Positions 7,189 through 15,580 of a stretch of 35,480 bases of DNA are shown here, one piece after another. The stretch is from Thermoplasmata archaeon (GTDB lineage Archaea; Thermoplasmatota; Thermoplasmata; Lutacidiplasmatales; UBA184), in NCBI GenBank assembly GCA_021790425.1, contig JAJYEA010000019.1:1-35480 (forward strand), read 5' to 3'. Each line of letters opens with the position of its first letter. Position 1 is the stretch's first letter. The position numbers and the translations under genes are program-made. Under the pieces are notes generated by a model, which was given only the letters and a program-made list of their open reading frames with translations, was not told where the DNA came from and searched no databases.

Positions 7189-8388
7189 TCAGAAGGTGGT
7201 GACCTTCTGCGCCATCAGGAGGCTGGGGACGCTGCTGGCGTTCGCGAGCCACCGGTCGGCGACCTCGCGGGCCCCCTTGCTCACCTTCTCGAAGTTCGTC
7301 CCGTTCGCGGGCAGGAGGTTCACGGTCGCTACTTGGGGCTGGTCGATCGAGCGCCCGATCTGCGAGAGGATCCGGACGTGGACCTCCCGCACATCCCCCT
7401 TCGCCTCGCGGACGATGTCGTCGGCGATGCGGTTCGCCAGGATGTTGTAGATCTTCCCCACGTGCGTGACGGGGTTCTTGCCGCTCGCGGCCTCCATGCT
7501 CATGGGGCGGTACGGGGTGATGAGGCCGTTGGCCCGGTTGCCCCGGCCGGTCGATCCGTCATCGCCGTTCTCCATGGAGAGGCCGGTGACGGTGAGGTAG
7601 AACACGTTGTGCTTGTAGTTGTCCCCCGTGTTGACGGAGACCTTGACCTCGCGCTTGGTGAGATGGGTGGCGTTGTCGGCCACCTTGCTCGTGATCTCCT
7701 GGATGAGGTTGATGTACTCCTCCTTGCCCTTCACGTGCTGTCCCACGAGGGCGGCGGCCACGGTGAGCTCGATCTTCCCGTCCCGGCGGCAGCCCATGAC
7801 CTTGACGTCTTTCCCGAGGGCCTTCATCGTCTTCGCGAGGCGCAGGGTCAGGAACTTCTCCGTCTCCAGCACGAGGGTCTCTGTCTCCGAGAAGGGGGCG
7901 AAGCCGCATCCGAACGAGGTGTCGTTGGCGAGGTAGCCCTCCTGGGCGAAGACGCCCTTGAGGTCGACGGAGCCTTCCCCGAGCAGGCACTGCACCGTCA
8001 CGGTCTTGGAGAGGTCCACGTCGGGGACCACGGTGGCGAGGTAGTCCGTCGCCGCCTTTGTCACGAGCTCCTTGTACGGCAGCTTCTCGCCGTTGATCTG
8101 GGTGGTCGCCCGGCCCACCAGGGCGAGGGTCGCGGGGCGAAGGATCTTCCCGCCGGCAAAGGCGGGCTCGGCCTGGCCTCCCACGATGTGGGTCTCATCG
8201 GTGTTGTGATGGAGGATGCTGCCGGTCTTCTCAGTGTAAAGCTTCGAAAGCGCGCGGCTCACGGACTCGGAGATGCCGTCGCAGAGGCTGTCGGGGTGGC
8301 CGATCCCCTTCCGCTCCACGAATTCGACTTCCCGGTCCTCGATGTACTGCGCGTTCAGCGGTTCTAGAGCGATATTTCTCTGGGTCAT
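7189..8388 (-). CDS. metK: S-adenosylmethionine synthetase, archaeal type
   Basis: This enzyme makes S-adenosylmethionine from methionine and ATP. It is the archaeal family, not bacterial MetK. It has [15 protein letters not shown] near the start, [10 protein letters not shown] in the middle, [11 protein letters not shown] and [18 protein letters not shown] near the ATP/phosphate site, and ends in KVTTF exactly as I recall for the Methanocaldococcus enzyme. The ATG at 8388 gives 399 residues, normal for the family. A GTG at 8400 would add four residues and would fit a leaderless start from the TATA box at 8424-8431. The gene product would supply the three methyltransferases encoded or implied nearby, though that is general metabolism rather than an operon link. 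Confidence 0.95.
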   Translation of the reverse strand: MTQRNIALEPLNAQYIEDREVEFVERKGIGHPDSLCDGISESVSRALSKLYTEKTGSILHHNTDETHIVGGQAEPAFAGGKILRPATLALVGRATTQINGEKLPYKELVTKAATDYLATVVPDVDLSKTVTVQCLLGEGSVDLKGVFAQEGYLANDTSFGCGFAPFSETETLVLETEKFLTLRLAKTMKALGKDVKVMGCRRDGKIELTVAAALVGQHVKGKEEYINLIQEITSKVADNATHLTKREVKVSVNTGDNYKHNVFYLTVTGLSMENGDDGSTGRGNRANGLITPYRPMSMEAASGKNPVTHVGKIYNILANRIADDIVREAKGDVREVHVRILSQIGRSIDQPQVATVNLLPANGTNFEKVSKGAREVADRWLANASSVPSLLMAQKVTTF

Positions 8389-8423
8389 CTCGAATCGCAC
8401 CGGGCGGGCGGAGTAGGGTCGAA

Positions 8424-8431
8424 CTTTAAAG
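8424..8431. promoter_or_regulatory. Palindromic TATA element shared by metK and tRNA-Thr
   Basis: CTTTAAAG is a perfect 8-bp palindrome and the only AT-rich stretch in the divergent spacer. Its centre is 27 nt from the GTG at 8400 (39 nt from the ATG at 8388) on the minus side and 30 nt from the first tRNA base on the plus side. It can therefore serve as TATA box in both directions. Confidence 0.6.
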
Positions 8432-8457
8432 CGTTTCGACTCATGCCGAGCGACATC

Positions 8458-8530
8458 GCCACTGTAGCTCAGTTGGCAGAGCAGCTGATTCGTAATCAGC
8501 AGGCCGAGGGTTCAAGTCCCTCCAGTGGCT
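8458..8530 (+). tRNA. tRNA-Thr (anticodon CGU)
   Basis: The 73-nt sequence folds as a complete cloverleaf. The acceptor stem GCCACTG/CAGTGGC is fully paired, a D-arm contains AGTTGGC, and the anticodon stem GCTGA/TCAGC closes the loop TTCGTAA with anticodon CGT. The T-arm GAGGG-TTCAAGT-CCCTC is intact and the discriminator base is T. It reads ACG codons. There is no intron and the CCA end is not encoded, as is common in archaea. Confidence 0.95.
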
Positions 8531-8553
8531 CTCCTCAGCCCCAGCGACATCGG

Positions 8554-8568
8554 CCCCCGGTCAGGGGG
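8554..8568. terminator. Hairpin between tRNA-Thr and the convergent surface-protein gene
   Basis: CCCCC-GGTCA-GGGGG forms a 5-bp stem. The loop contains the minus-strand stop codon of the surface protein (8561-8563). It lies 24 bp past the tRNA end. Function as a 3'-end structure is inferred. Confidence 0.35.
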
Positions 8569-11500
8569 ACGCGTCCGACTTGCGGATGGGTTTCCTTGAG
8601 CGCTTAACGCGCGTGCGAGGCGCGCGATCCACGAGCTTCTGGCCCCTTCTCTCGGAGGGGGGCGCGAGCTCCGGGGGAAACTCCGGGGTCGTGTCTGCTT
8701 CGGGTGTGACGCGCATCCCGAGCGGCGGGAGGGGCGCGGGGTCGACCGGTGGGACGTCGGGGTTCACCTCCCCCGGTTGTTCGTCTCCCTGGGGCGTGGC
8801 AGTCGTTCCCTGGGGTCCCATCGGACGTCCATGGGCTAGCACGGCTCCCGTGTTCGCGTCGTAGGCGATCCGCTCTCCGGAGGGGGTGTTGAGCACGATG
8901 GTGTTGGAATTCCCGGGCTCCTCTTCGTCCCAGTCCTCCTTCGGGGGTCGCGCCGGGGGAGCGGGTACGCTGTCCTCCGAATCTCCCTTCGAGCGGGGTC
9001 CTTGCCCGCCCGAAGCGGGGGTATTGATGGCGGCCCGGGTCCCGGTGCCCGGACTGCGGCGCCGGAACCAGACGAGGATCAGGAGCAGGGCCGTCGCGAG
9101 CACGACCGCCAGCCAGGCCCAGAGAGGGATGCCGAGGACGTTCGCCGACCACGGATTGGACGGGGCCGGTCGCCCTCCTCCCGGGGAGCCCGGGAGGGTC
9201 ACCGTCACGTTGACCCAGGCAGTGTGCGCAAGCTGGCCGAGTATGTCGGAGACCCAGGCCCGGTAGGAGTAGTTCCCGGGATGGGGGAGAGAGAGATTCC
9301 AGATCGATGTGGTGGGGGCGAGGGAATCGTTCGTTCCGTTGAGCTGCCAGACGTAGGCGTACGGATGGGTCCCGCCGGATGCGGAGATGGAGAGCGAGAA
9401 GGGCATCCCGGAAGTGACCGAGGTGCGGTTGCTATGGAGGGAGACGACCAGGGGGGAGGGAGGGGTCCCGGTGACCGTGAAGAGCACGTGGCCCTGGGCC
9501 GATTGACCCACGGTGTCGTTGACCCACACGGTGATGTTGTAGGACCCCGGCCAGGTCGGGGTGCAGTTCAAGGTCGTGGCGTTGGCGGTCTGGCATCCGG
9601 GGGGGAGGGCCGAGTAGGCGAATGTGTACGGGGTCTTGCCTCCGGACTCGGACACGAGGAGCGTGACGGACTGGCCGAGCGGGACCGACGCGGGGGATGC
9701 GCTGGCGTTCGTGATCACGAGCGGAGGGTATTGGACGGTGAGGTTCGCGGTCGCCGACACGGAGGTGGCCGCGGCATCGGTCACGGTGACGGTGATGGCG
9801 AAGGTGCCTGCCTCATTGGGGTCGCAGACCAGCTTGTTGACGTCCGAGTTCAGGCAGGGTGTGGGAAGGCCGGAGTACCGGTAGGTGTACCCTGGGGTAC
9901 CCCCAGCGGCCGTGACGTTGATGTACGTCGTTCCCCCGAGGACGACCGTGGCCGGGGCGAACGAGTAAGAGTAGATCGTGAGCGGGACGGAGGTGAACTG
10001 GATGGTGGGTACGGAAAGGGCATGCCCAGATACGTTCACGAGGCCGGAGGAGGGCGTGGCGTTGTATCCCAACTCGGGGTCCACGGTGTAAGCGTAGCTG
10101 CCGTTGGGGCTCGCGAAGAGGATGGGGCCCGACACGGACGTGTGGGAGACGTTGCCCAGGGTGACGTTCCACGTCGTACCGGATGGCAACCCCGCCTCGG
10201 AGAAGGTGATGGCGTACGTGAGGAGCACGAACGAGATGGACTCCGTTTCCGGTGCGGCCGTCACGGTCACGGTGCCTCCCTTCCCCTGGTAGTCCTTGTC
10301 CACGGAGGCGACGGAATAGGTGTAGGTGCCGTTACCCAGCGTGAGCGAAAGGGAGGAGGTCGTGCCGTTGAGGGAGATCGGTCCGGTGAGATTCACCCAC
10401 CATTGCGTGTTCGAGGGAAGACCAGATTCCGCGAAGGCGACGGGATATGTCACCCTGGCGAAGAGGAGGGTCGGCTCGGTGACCGACGATCCTGTCACAT
10501 CCACGTTCCCGGAGTAGGGAAGCGTGGTCTGGTGCCATCCAGAGACGTCTTGGACAACGTACGGGTAGGATCCGTTGGGGAGATGCCACGTTATCGAGTT
10601 CGACGTGGAGCTCGAGGAGTCTCCGTTGACCGCGACGGTCCATGTAGTTCCGGCCGGCAGCCCAGATTCCAGGAAGGTGACCGGGAACTTGGGCTGGATG
10701 GAGAAGACGATGTTCACCTGGAGGGGCAACGAACCGATCGTGATGTTCCCGGAGGGGGGAGACGGTGAGTACGCCCCGGAGCTGCCCACCGAGAACGCGT
10801 AGGTGCCGCTCCCCTCGTAGAAGGTGAGCTGGCCCGTACCGCAGTCCTCGGCGGAGTTCAACGCGGTGCACCAGTAGCTCCCGGCCGGGAGCCCCGACTC
10901 ATAGAACGTGACCCGATTCATCGAGGTGAGGGTCGGGAGGAAGGGAACATACTCCCCCGTTAGCGGATCGGAAGCGAGGGCCACCAACGTGCGGGGATCG
11001 ATGGACAACCCGGACGGGAAACCCGCGCCCTGGGTTGCGAAGGGGGTCAGGAAGGTCCCCGTGTCGACCTCAAAGGGTTGCAGCATCCAGCCTCCGCTGC
11101 CCGAGGCGTACGACCAGAGCAGGGCCTCATCACTCCCGGCCCCCACCACGGCGATCGCCTCCACATTCGTTCCGGAAGGGAGCGTGTAGTTGGCGACCAA
11201 GGAAGGGCCCAGGGCATTCACCACGCTCAGATTGTTCCCGTTGTTGTCCCCCACCACGAAACTGGACGAGGTCGGGTCGTAGACCACCGGGTCCGGGTCG
11301 AAGATCACAGTCGCGTTGGCGTACCACCGGGGCGTGGATTCGTTCACGAACGCCAGGTGGTCGCTCGGGCTCGAAACGGCCACGATCCCGTCGGTCGGGT
11401 CGATCGCGATCCGCTCGGAGTTGGGGATGGGCAGATTCGCCATGACGTGCCAGCTCGCGTAATCGACGAACGTTACGACGCTCCCATTCGTATAGACGAG

Positions 11501-12052
11501 GAGCTCGCGCGCGGGGTCGACCGCCACCCCTCCCCCGTACGACGACGGTACGTTGGTGGGAACGGTGCGGACCACCAGCCCGGTCGAGGTGTTGAACATC
11601 GTGACCCCGCTCACATGCGGGCCGGCGTTGACGAAGCCCAACTCGTGCGTAGGGTCGATCGCGACGTTCGCCCCCGACCCGGCGGGGAGGGCGACGGTGG
11701 CCGTCTGGCTCCACGTGCTCTCGTTAAAGACCGCGACCGAGTTCGACCGTGTGGGGGCATAGAAGGACCCATCCTGGGGATCGAAGGCGATCCCGTCCCC
11801 CGTCCCGGCGAAAGGGGTCCCCTCGGTGTAGCTGTACACGGTGGACTGCGGCAGCGAGGGCACGGCGGCCGAGTCCCGAGGTGCTGCCCCGTGGGAAGCC
11901 GCGATGGGGGGGAGCAGCGCGGGGAGGAAGAGCCCTCCCATGACGATGGCCACGACTACGACCTGCATCCGGGGAACTATGCCCGTAAAGGCGCGCCTCA
12001 CCACTCTGTCTCCAGCCGGTGAACACTCCTCCACTCTACTTAGGCCTTTCAT
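8561..12052 (-). CDS. Giant membrane-anchored surface protein A (propeller, ESGLP repeats, PKD domains, cytoplasmic tail)
   Basis: This is a 1163-residue secreted protein of unknown function. A basic N-terminus and a hydrophobic stretch near residues 29-50 form a signal peptide. Residues about 60-370 are a degenerate beta-propeller with repeated 'FDP/IDPTxxLxxVxN' blade ends. Four ESGLP-type repeats follow, each beginning with a TFxESGLPxGTxW-like segment and ending in PNGSY and a GxVxV strand. Three PKD/Ig-like domains each include an SASGG..PY.Y pattern. A transmembrane helix (about 974-996, followed by FRRRS) precedes an acidic, proline-rich cytoplasmic tail of about 167 residues. N-glycosylation sequons are frequent outside. 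GTG at 12001 is an alternative start that shortens the signal-peptide n-region and suits a weak TATA near 12040. It is related to protein C at 15581-18844. Confidence 0.85.
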   Translation of the reverse strand: MKGLSRVEECSPAGDRVVRRAFTGIVPRMQVVVVAIVMGGLFLPALLPPIAASHGAAPRDSAAVPSLPQSTVYSYTEGTPFAGTGDGIAFDPQDGSFYAPTRSNSVAVFNESTWSQTATVALPAGSGANVAIDPTHELGFVNAGPHVSGVTMFNTSTGLVVRTVPTNVPSSYGGGVAVDPARELLVYTNGSVVTFVDYASWHVMANLPIPNSERIAIDPTDGIVAVSSPSDHLAFVNESTPRWYANATVIFDPDPVVYDPTSSSFVVGDNNGNNLSVVNALGPSLVANYTLPSGTNVEAIAVVGAGSDEALLWSYASGSGGWMLQPFEVDTGTFLTPFATQGAGFPSGLSIDPRTLVALASDPLTGEYVPFLPTLTSMNRVTFYESGLPAGSYWCTALNSAEDCGTGQLTFYEGSGTYAFSVGSSGAYSPSPPSGNITIGSLPLQVNIVFSIQPKFPVTFLESGLPAGTTWTVAVNGDSSSSTSNSITWHLPNGSYPYVVQDVSGWHQTTLPYSGNVDVTGSSVTEPTLLFARVTYPVAFAESGLPSNTQWWVNLTGPISLNGTTSSLSLTLGNGTYTYSVASVDKDYQGKGGTVTVTAAPETESISFVLLTYAITFSEAGLPSGTTWNVTLGNVSHTSVSGPILFASPNGSYAYTVDPELGYNATPSSGLVNVSGHALSVPTIQFTSVPLTIYSYSFAPATVVLGGTTYINVTAAGGTPGYTYRYSGLPTPCLNSDVNKLVCDPNEAGTFAITVTVTDAAATSVSATANLTVQYPPLVITNASASPASVPLGQSVTLLVSESGGKTPYTFAYSALPPGCQTANATTLNCTPTWPGSYNITVWVNDTVGQSAQGHVLFTVTGTPPSPLVVSLHSNRTSVTSGMPFSLSISASGGTHPYAYVWQLNGTNDSLAPTTSIWNLSLPHPGNYSYRAWVSDILGQLAHTAWVNVTVTLPGSPGGGRPAPSNPWSANVLGIPLWAWLAVVLATALLLILVWFRRRSPGTGTRAAINTPASGGQGPRSKGDSEDSVPAPPARPPKEDWDEEEPGNSNTIVLNTPSGERIAYDANTGAVLAHGRPMGPQGTTATPQGDEQPGEVNPDVPPVDPAPLPPLGMRVTPEADTTPEFPPELAPPSERRGQKLVDRAPRTRVKRSRKPIRKSDASP

Positions 12053-12184
12053 CGTTTCCCGCCGGTCACTGGGCGCGCCTCCCTTCCCTCGTCCCGAGCA
12101 CGAGTCGGGAGGGGTAGGCGATCCGGGCCGTTCACGTTTGACGGATGCGCCCCGTCGAACCTCTCACCCACGGTGGCTCCCGGA

Positions 12185-14437
12185 TCAAACGGTCGGGGAG
12201 GAAACGGGGGGGCGTGCTCGTGCGCGCGTCCAGAAGAGCACGAGCCCGACGACCGCGACCACTCCCGCCCCCAGCATTACGTACCAGAGGTCGGTGGTCA
12301 GAGACCCGGAGTTGGGGGCGGCACCGGCGGGGGACGCGCTATCGGCGACAAACTGGACGTCCTGGACCAGCGCGGATCCCTCCACGCGCATCGTGCCATT
12401 CGACGGATGTGCCGTGTAGCCATGGATCCCCCCTACCTGGAACACATACGACCCGTTGGGCACCGAGAAGGTGATCTGGGTGCCCGTGGAGTGCGCCGTC
12501 ACTCCTCCGAAGCTCATCGACCAGTTCGACTGGGCCGGGAGTCCGGACTCCATGAAGGTCACCTCGAAGTCTGTCGGGGCCACGGCGGCGAAGGCCAGCG
12601 TGACCGTGGTGGCGCTGCCCGAGACGGTCACGGACCCGGTCAACGGGGTCGCCGAATACCCCGTCGGTGGTGTGACCGTGAAGGAGTAACTTCCATCCGT
12701 CACCGAGAACGAGAGGGAGGAGTTCTGGGTGCTCCGGGTCTGGACGGGCGTGGTCTGTAGGGTGACGGCCCAGGCGGAGCCGGAGGCGAGCCCGCTCGCC
12801 GTGAACGTGAGCAGGTAACTGCCCGACGAGGTAGGCGTGAAGGTCAGGTGGACCGTAGTCCCCGCCCCCTGGACCGCCACCGTCCCGGTGGACGGGGAAA
12901 CCGTGTATCCGGAGGGTCCGCCGACGATGAAGGAGAAGGTGCCGTTGACGACGGAGAAGCCCAGGGAGGCTCCCGAGGTCCCCTGGGACGAGGAGTAGTT
13001 CGTTCCGGTCAGGTTCACGTTCCAGATCGCGGGGGAGGTGAGTCCCGCCTCGTCAAATGCGACCGTGTACGACGTGGGGGTCGAGTACAACGCGAAGTCG
13101 ATCCATTGCCAGAGGGGAGTGCCCGCGACCGTCAACGTTCCGCTCGCAGGAGTTGGGAGGAAGACTAGTACGGGCGGCACCGAGAAGCTCGCCGTCCCGT
13201 TGGTCTCCCAATAGTAGATGAACGGGGTGTCCGAGGAGCTGAGGGCAGTTCCTACCGTGAGGCTCCAGGGGGTCATGCTGGGCAGTCCCCGCTCGGCGAA
13301 CGTCAGCGGGGTGTAGCCCGCCAACGAGGGGACAAAAAGAGAATCCAGGCCCGAGAGCGGATCGACGGCCAACGCAACGAGCGTCTGGGGGTCCACCGCG
13401 ATCGACGCCGGCCAGCCGGAGGTGGCATTGATCTGTTGGACGAACTGCTCCGTGGCAACGTTCAAGACCGTGAGGGAAGCTCCACCGGAGAAGTTGGGGT
13501 AGACCCAGATCAGGGCTTCGTCGAATCCACCGATCACCACGGTGATCCCTTCGAGGTCCCACGCGGGTCCCGGCAGCGTCAGGTTCACGACCGACTGGGG
13601 GGAGTTTTCGGGCACGAGGCTCAGATTGTTGCCATTGCTGTCCCCGGCGATGAAGTCATTCGAGGCGGGATCGTACGCCAGCGGGTAGGGGGAGTAGACC
13701 ACGGTCTCCAGCGCAACGATGTTGAGGTTCTGCTCTGACATCAAGGCGAGGTAGTGGAGCCCGAACGTGACCCCCACCACTCTGTGAAGCAGGTCGATCG
13801 CGATGGAGGCGGCCGACATGGGACTGGAGTTCGGGAGGACCTGTGTGGCCACCACCTTCCACAGCGAGTAGTTGTAGGCGTCCACCTGGGTCCCGTTGGT
13901 AACGAAGGCGAGCTCCTTCTGGGGGTCGAGCGCCACGCCCCGGGTGAAATCGCCCGTAAGGGTGAGGTTCGCGAGGATCGTTCGCGTCGTCAGGTTGAAC
14001 ACCGTGAGCGAGTCGGAGATGCCGGTGACCACGAATCCCAGGGAGTGGAACGGGTCCACGGCGATGTGCGCGTACTCGCCCGAAGGGACGTCGAGAAGGT
14101 AGGTGGCCGCCCCGGTCGACTCGTTCACCGCGACAACGCTCCCGTTGCGGTCGACGACGTAGAAGAGGTGGGTCAGAGGGTCAAAGGTGACTCCACCGCC
14201 GCCATAGGGCAGGGTCGTGTTCTCCAACGAGTACCGCAGGGTCGGGAGGACGGAAGAGGCGGGCGGCATGGCTTGGGCGGCATAACCCGGGCCGTGGCCG
14301 GAAAGACCGGGCAACCCGAAGGAGGCGCCGAGGGAGAACGCCGTTGCGACGAGCAACAGCGCAAGCGCAACCGACCCTGATGTCAGGGTACACACCACCC
14401 ATGTCCTTTCTTCGCCCCCGCGACTCCGAAACGGCAT
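12185..14437 (-). CDS. Membrane-anchored surface protein B (propeller and four ESGLP repeats)
   Basis: The 750-residue product starts at the ATG at 14437. A TATA box at 14471-14482 and the purine-rich GGAGAGGTGG before the ATG support this over a longer in-frame start inside the neighbouring methyltransferase gene. After the signal peptide comes a propeller-like region of about 300 residues with repeated VTFDPLTHLFYVVD-type blades. Four ESGLP-like repeats follow (for example FAERGLPSMTPW and FMESGLPAQSNW). One transmembrane helix (LWYVMLGAGVVAVVGLVLFW) and a short basic tail close the protein. Unlike proteins A and C it has no PKD domains and no long cytoplasmic tail. It is presumably displayed on the cell surface; ligand and role are unknown. 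Confidence 0.85.
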   Translation of the reverse strand: MPFRSRGGEERTWVVCTLTSGSVALALLLVATAFSLGASFGLPGLSGHGPGYAAQAMPPASSVLPTLRYSLENTTLPYGGGGVTFDPLTHLFYVVDRNGSVVAVNESTGAATYLLDVPSGEYAHIAVDPFHSLGFVVTGISDSLTVFNLTTRTILANLTLTGDFTRGVALDPQKELAFVTNGTQVDAYNYSLWKVVATQVLPNSSPMSAASIAIDLLHRVVGVTFGLHYLALMSEQNLNIVALETVVYSPYPLAYDPASNDFIAGDSNGNNLSLVPENSPQSVVNLTLPGPAWDLEGITVVIGGFDEALIWVYPNFSGGASLTVLNVATEQFVQQINATSGWPASIAVDPQTLVALAVDPLSGLDSLFVPSLAGYTPLTFAERGLPSMTPWSLTVGTALSSSDTPFIYYWETNGTASFSVPPVLVFLPTPASGTLTVAGTPLWQWIDFALYSTPTSYTVAFDEAGLTSPAIWNVNLTGTNYSSSQGTSGASLGFSVVNGTFSFIVGGPSGYTVSPSTGTVAVQGAGTTVHLTFTPTSSGSYLLTFTASGLASGSAWAVTLQTTPVQTRSTQNSSLSFSVTDGSYSFTVTPPTGYSATPLTGSVTVSGSATTVTLAFAAVAPTDFEVTFMESGLPAQSNWSMSFGGVTAHSTGTQITFSVPNGSYVFQVGGIHGYTAHPSNGTMRVEGSALVQDVQFVADSASPAGAAPNSGSLTTDLWYVMLGAGVVAVVGLVLFWTRARARPPVSSPTV

Positions 14438-14470
14438 CCCGCTCGCCACCTCTCCCACATAATGCCGGAT

Positions 14471-14482
14471 ACAATATAATAA
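14471..14482 (-). promoter_or_regulatory. TATA box of surface protein B
   Basis: On the minus strand TTATTATATTGT lies in an otherwise GC-rich spacer. Its centre is about 40 nt upstream of the ATG at 14437, leaving a leader of roughly 13 nt with a purine-rich ribosome-binding stretch. Confidence 0.6.
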
Positions 14483-14550
14483 GGTTTGTATGGGGGACTT
14501 CCGAAAGGGCCCCGGGTGCGATTCGCTTGTCCGCCCTCTCCGAGCCCGGG

Positions 14551-15345
14551 TCAGGCCTTGCGGGCGGTCGTCGCGCAGTAGATGCAACTGGTCCACTGTC
14601 CCATCGTGGTCGTCCGGATGTCGACCACCGCACCGCCACTATGCTCGATGATGCTTCGGACCCGGGGTCGGGGGATCCCGTACATGAAAGCGAAGGGGGT
14701 GTCCCCGTAGCGGGCCTGGTGGTAGACGTGGAGAAGGCTCTGCGGGAGGAACTCAAAGACCCGCTTCGCCATGCCGTAGAACCGGGGGACCGGGACGAGC
14801 GTCCGCTTGTGCGGCAGCTGGAACACGATGGCTCCCCCTGGCCGCAGCACCCGCACGAAGTCCGCGATGTACTGCCTCGAGAACTGGGGAGGGACGTGCT
14901 GTAGTGTGATGCTCGAGTAGATCAGGTCGAAGGAGCGGTCCGGGAACAGCCGGAGGTCCGAGCGCGCGTTCACGAAATACTCGACGTGGTCCCCGAACCG
15001 GTTGTACTGGCGGGCCAGGTCGATCATGCTCGGGGAGATGTCCACTCCCTTCACCCGGTCGAAGTGCCGTGCCAGGCCTTGCGTGAGGCGCCCCACGCCA
15101 CAGCCGAAGTCGAGGGCGGTGCCCCGCGCGGGATTCAGTCCCACCTTCTTCAGGTAGTCCAACAGTTCGTCGATCTCCTTCCGGCCAGTCTCGAAGAACT
15201 CGTCCAGAGTCCATTTTCCCCCTTTCTTGTCCGGAAGCGAGAGGATGCGCCACAACGGGTCGTCCTTGCCGAATCCGTCCCAGTCCTGTTGGAGGGAGGC
15301 CAGGCTGCCACCTCGTGCCACTACCTCCTGATGGGGCTCACTCAT
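14551..15345 (-). CDS. Class I SAM-dependent methyltransferase (Methyltransf_11/25 type)
   Basis: This 264-residue protein carries the SAM-binding motif I LDFGCGVGRLT and motif II GVDISPSMID. The FDLIYSSITLQHV strand and the RVLRPGGAIVFQLP strand typical of small-molecule and lipid methyltransferases follow. The ATG at 15345 is chosen because a TATA box lies at 15375-15382, giving a leader of about 7 nt; an in-frame start at 15531 would precede that promoter. The N-terminal 90 residues (WDGFGKDDPLWRI...) are a helical cap found in this subfamily. It sits alone between surface-protein genes B and C with its own promoter. The substrate is unknown; a link to surface glycans or lipids is possible but only by proximity. 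Confidence 0.85.
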   Translation of the reverse strand: MSEPHQEVVARGGSLASLQQDWDGFGKDDPLWRILSLPDKKGGKWTLDEFFETGRKEIDELLDYLKKVGLNPARGTALDFGCGVGRLTQGLARHFDRVKGVDISPSMIDLARQYNRFGDHVEYFVNARSDLRLFPDRSFDLIYSSITLQHVPPQFSRQYIADFVRVLRPGGAIVFQLPHKRTLVPVPRFYGMAKRVFEFLPQSLLHVYHQARYGDTPFAFMYGIPRPRVRSIIEHSGGAVVDIRTTTMGQWTSCIYCATTARKA

Positions 15346-15374
15346 GGGCGATGCGGCCTCCGAGCCTCCGGCGG

Positions 15375-15382
15375 CATATATG
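15375..15382 (-). promoter_or_regulatory. TATA box of the embedded methyltransferase gene
   Basis: CATATATG, about 33 nt upstream of the ATG at 15345, is the only AT-rich block in the 235-bp spacer 15346-15580. I see no other feature in that spacer apart from the 3' flank of surface protein C. Confidence 0.55.
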
Positions 15383-15580
15383 GTTGATTCTCCGGGCCCC
15401 CCCGGGACCTGGACGCTGGCGCCCGCCCGTGGAGGGGCTTCTCGGCCCGGGCTGGCCCTCGTGGAAGCGCGAGGTAGGCTTCCCGAGCGGGCTCCACCAG
15501 CGCCTAACGACGAAATGTCCGCCCCGCCCAAAGGATCCCTCGGCGGACTCCGGGGGACGGCTCACCCGCGAGAACCTTCG

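Noticed and set aside
9002-10768. Long plus-strand reading frame inside surface protein A
   Set aside because: The opposite strand encodes an intact secreted protein with repeats and a membrane anchor. The antisense product is low-complexity and lacks a promoter.
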